NCBI GenBank assembly: GCA_047629975.1
Contig: JBLHUT010000177.1
Span: 1-7,739, forward strand
Direction of reading: 5' to 3'
DNA length: 7,739 bases
Source: JBLHUT01 sp047629975
GTDB taxonomy: Bacteria; Pseudomonadota; Alphaproteobacteria; Rhodobacterales; Rhodobacteraceae
The position numbers were made by a program, and so were the translations under genes. The notes under the pieces were generated by a model. The model was not told where the DNA came from. It worked only from the letters and a program-made list of their open reading frames with translations, and did not search any database. Below are positions 5,782 to 7,739 of the stretch, piece by piece (within the stretch, counting starts at the first letter, position 1; every line of letters starts with the position of its first letter).

Positions 5782-6701
5782 TCCAGATCAAGAACCGGCG
5801 TAAGCGCAAGCGGGGTGACCGGCAAAGACAGCGCCTCTTGGGGGGCCTCGCCCAGAACATACAACCGCTGCGCACCCAACTTGGCTGCAAACCATGCCGA
5901 AAGCCCCACAGGAAGGCGCGATGCCCCCTCTTGCGGCCCTTCGACCGCATCGAGCACAATTTTGGACGGTGCCCAGACCGTGATCTGCCCCTGCCCCAGC
6001 GCCCAGTCGATCTCGGTTCGGGTGCCGACCACGACACAGCGCGGATCACACCCCGCCAGCACCCAGGCATTCTGCTCCAGAGCCAGCAAATCGATCCGGC
6101 GTTGTGCCGGCGATATTGCGGCCACCGGTGGCCGCTGGTCAGGGGCACCAACCGTCAGCACGACAGGCGCGCCGCGGGCCGCGATCTGGTCCAGCCAGCG
6201 CGGCAAGCGTGCATCGGCCATCGCGGCATTCGACAGGTGCAGCACGATCGGAGCACGACGCAAATGCACCGGTGCCGACGCGCCTTTGGCCCGGTCACGC
6301 ACAATTTCAACGCCCAGCGCAAAAGGACCGCGATCAAGCTTTTCAATCCGGATAAACACCCGCCGTGCGCGCGGTTCGGGCAGCAAAAGGTCGGCGATCC
6401 GCTCTGCAAGCGTTTCCAGAAGGTTCAACCGCTCGTCGGCCAAGGCTGCGGAGATGGCGTCTGTGATCGTGTCATAACTTAGAATGCGGTCAACATCGTC
6501 GCCCACCGGATCATCGGCATGGGCCACCTCGACCACCACGTTGAACCGAACGCGCTGTGTCGTGCCCCGCTCGGCCTGAAAGGCGCCAATTTCTACGTCG
6601 CGCAAGTAGTCGCGCACCGCAATACGGTCACGAGGACGGGCAGCAAGCGCCACGGCGCGGTCTTCGATCTGTGCGAAAGCAAGGGATATGTTGCGTGTCA
6701 T
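5778..6701 (-). CDS. folB: Dihydroneopterin aldolase FolB with a C-terminal amino-acid-kinase-like extension
   Basis: The N-terminal half (about 26-136) is a dihydroneopterin aldolase, which splits 7,8-dihydroneopterin into 6-hydroxymethyl-7,8-dihydropterin and glycolaldehyde. Visible family residues are Glu44 in GAFQAERG, Tyr76 in SYDTI, Glu96 in LLETLAER and Lys121 in IEKLDRG, which line up with the pterin-binding glutamates and the catalytic lysine. Ordinary FolB is about 120 residues; this protein has 307. The extra part (about 150-285) has the run of an amino-acid-kinase fold: a strand and helix at 151-184, ALEQNAWVLAG at 207-217 and LSAWFAAKLGAQRLYVLG at 267-284. The last two resemble blocks I recall from MfnE-type small-molecule kinases, but the glycine-rich phosphate loops are not conserved. 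Similar long FolB proteins occur in Rhodobacterales, so this is not a fresh fusion. The start at 6701 lacks a good Shine-Dalgarno, yet an in-frame TAG 18 codons upstream leaves no other ATG, GTG or TTG further out. FolB heads the folP-glmM unit. Confidence 0.88.
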   Translation of the reverse strand: MTRNISLAFAQIEDRAVALAARPRDRIAVRDYLRDVEIGAFQAERGTTQRVRFNVVVEVAHADDPVGDDVDRILSYDTITDAISAALADERLNLLETLAERIADLLLPEPRARRVFIRIEKLDRGPFALGVEIVRDRAKGASAPVHLRRAPIVLHLSNAAMADARLPRWLDQIAARGAPVVLTVGAPDQRPPVAAISPAQRRIDLLALEQNAWVLAGCDPRCVVVGTRTEIDWALGQGQITVWAPSKIVLDAVEGPQEGASRLPVGLSAWFAAKLGAQRLYVLGEAPQEALSLPVTPLALTPVLDLE

Positions 6702-6785
6702 GACAGCGGTTTGCCACGGCTTCCTGCTATCGACCAGCCCTTTTACGCCGCCCTACCCGCTTTGCCCGACATTTCGCACCCTGCG

Positions 6786-7739
6786 TCAGCCTCCGAAGAG
6801 CCCCGTCAGCGCCCGCTTGACCAGCCCCGTCACAGACGGGCGCGGGCGTGCTGCGAAAGCGACCGGGCGGCACACCTCGATTGCGGCCACGCCAACCCGT
6901 GCCGTCAGCGCACCGTTCACAACCCCTTCGCCAAAGCGACGCGAGACTTTCGACACCACACCGCCCCCCGCAATCGACCCGATCAGATCATCCCCCACCG
7001 CAACGGCCCCTGTCGCCACAAGATGCGTAAACACCGTGCGCGTCAGCCGCCAGTTGCCAAGCGTGCCGGAGCGGCCACCGTAAAGTTCGGCGATGCGCCG
7101 GATCATCCGAAGATTGGCCGTCAGCGCCGCAATGACATCGGCAAACGCAAGCGGCACAATTGCCGTGACCGTTGCCACCTGACGCGCAGCGGCCTCGATC
7201 TCTTGTTCGGCGGCACGGTCGACAGGCGACAGGATCTCGGTTTCGATCAACCCCAACAGAGCGTCAGCATCGAATATTTCGGCGCGCCGCTCGGCAAAAC
7301 GTGTCAGGCCCCACTGCAAATCCTCGCGCCGGGCATAAAGCGACTGAACCGCATCGGCCACCTGTCGCGCGGCCTCCAGATCGCGGCCAGCAAGCGCACT
7401 GGCGGCCTGCTTTTGCAAGCTGTCCAGACGACGCAACCGGCCAAAAGCAGCCACTTCGCGAAAGCAAATCCCGAACAGGGCAAGCGCCACCAGACCAACA
7501 AGCGCTGTGACCGCGTAGCCAAGAACCGCGTTGCGCGCCAGCAGGCCAGTCATGAAATCCCATGCCGCAATCGAAATCATGACCCCGATCAGGGTGCTCA
7601 AAGCGCCCCAGAACAGTTTCGCAAGCCACGACATGCGCCGCGCCCCCAAGGTCGCAAGCGTTTGCATCGCCCGGCCCTGCGGCTGCGTTTGATTGGGAAA
7701 ATCAGGCACCGCAGGGGCGTCTGACGGGCTGGGTGCCGT
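6786..7739 (-). CDS. YcjF/TIGR01620 family membrane protein (DUF697), 5' end outside the window
   Basis: The visible 317 residues match the YcjF-like family, inner-membrane proteins of unknown function usually encoded next to the ATPase-like YcjX and linked to stress responses in E. coli. Numbering from the first in-frame codon at 7739: a Pro/Ala-rich cytoplasmic lead, QGRAMQ at 21-26, two hydrophobic spans at about 43-67 and 72-93, a helical charged middle at about 95-185, and a DUF697-type C-terminal domain with NLRMIRRIAELYG at 209-221 and the small-residue helices at about 240-292. A GTG at 7709 could be mistaken for the start, but the frame stays open to the edge. The Pro/Ala-rich codons there resemble the interior of family N-termini, so the true start lies beyond 7739. 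It is co-directional with folB, 84 bp away; I found no terminator or convincing promoter in that gap. A ycjX gene is expected just outside. Confidence 0.82.
   Translation of the reverse strand, partial: TAPSPSDAPAVPDFPNQTQPQGRAMQTLATLGARRMSWLAKLFWGALSTLIGVMISIAAWDFMTGLLARNAVLGYAVTALVGLVALALFGICFREVAAFGRLRRLDSLQKQAASALAGRDLEAARQVADAVQSLYARREDLQWGLTRFAERRAEIFDADALLGLIETEILSPVDRAAEQEIEAAARQVATVTAIVPLAFADVIAALTANLRMIRRIAELYGGRSGTLGNWRLTRTVFTHLVATGAVAVGDDLIGSIAGGGVVSKVSRRFGEGVVNGALTARVGVAAIEVCRPVAFAARPRPSVTGLVKRALTGLFGG

Noticed and set aside
7707..7709. GTG as the start codon of the YcjF-like protein
   Set aside because: The frame stays open for ten more codons to the window edge, with Pro/Ala-rich sequence typical of the interior of family N-termini. 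The gene is treated as truncated by the window.
5568..7724. Long plus-strand frames opposite folB, folP and the YcjF-like gene
   Set aside because: They are Arg/Pro/His-rich antisense shadows of conserved minus-strand genes with no domain of their own.

Overview
The window looks like chromosome from an alphaproteobacterium of the Rhodobacterales (Roseobacter/Rhodobacter type). I infer this from high GC in the coding part, from the character of the encoded proteins (an NDUFS4-like complex I accessory subunit, a UvrB with alphaproteobacterial N- and C-terminal extensions, a two-domain FolB) and from the gene order folB-folP-glmM. No genus can be named from the sequence alone.

Layout: positions 1-119 are the end of an IS5-family insertion sequence, with the first codons of its transposase reading leftward out of the window. 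Positions 120-669 are a visibly AT-richer strip in which I recognise no gene. A small complex I subunit gene (981-670, minus) and uvrB (1172-3388, plus) are divergent across a 190-bp spacer. uvrB then meets glmM tail to tail with no base between the two stop codons. The minus-strand cluster folB (6701-5778), folP (5781-4741) and glmM (4741-3389) is joined by ATGA and TGATG overlaps, so it is almost certainly one translationally coupled operon. To its right lies the 3' part of a YcjF/TIGR01620 (DUF697) membrane protein gene, whose start is outside the window.

Functionally, FolB and FolP act in dihydrofolate synthesis, and GlmM makes glucosamine-1-phosphate for peptidoglycan and lipopolysaccharide. 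UvrB is the damage-verification helicase of nucleotide excision repair. The small subunit gene belongs to respiratory complex I.

Most of the window is ordinary core genome. The best candidates for a second look are the extra C-terminal domain of FolB, which resembles an amino-acid-kinase-fold (MfnE-like) domain with eroded catalytic motifs; the transposase ribosome-binding site buried in a hairpin; and the zero-spacing uvrB/glmM junction, which lacks a classical terminator. I do not see a wholly new multi-gene system here.
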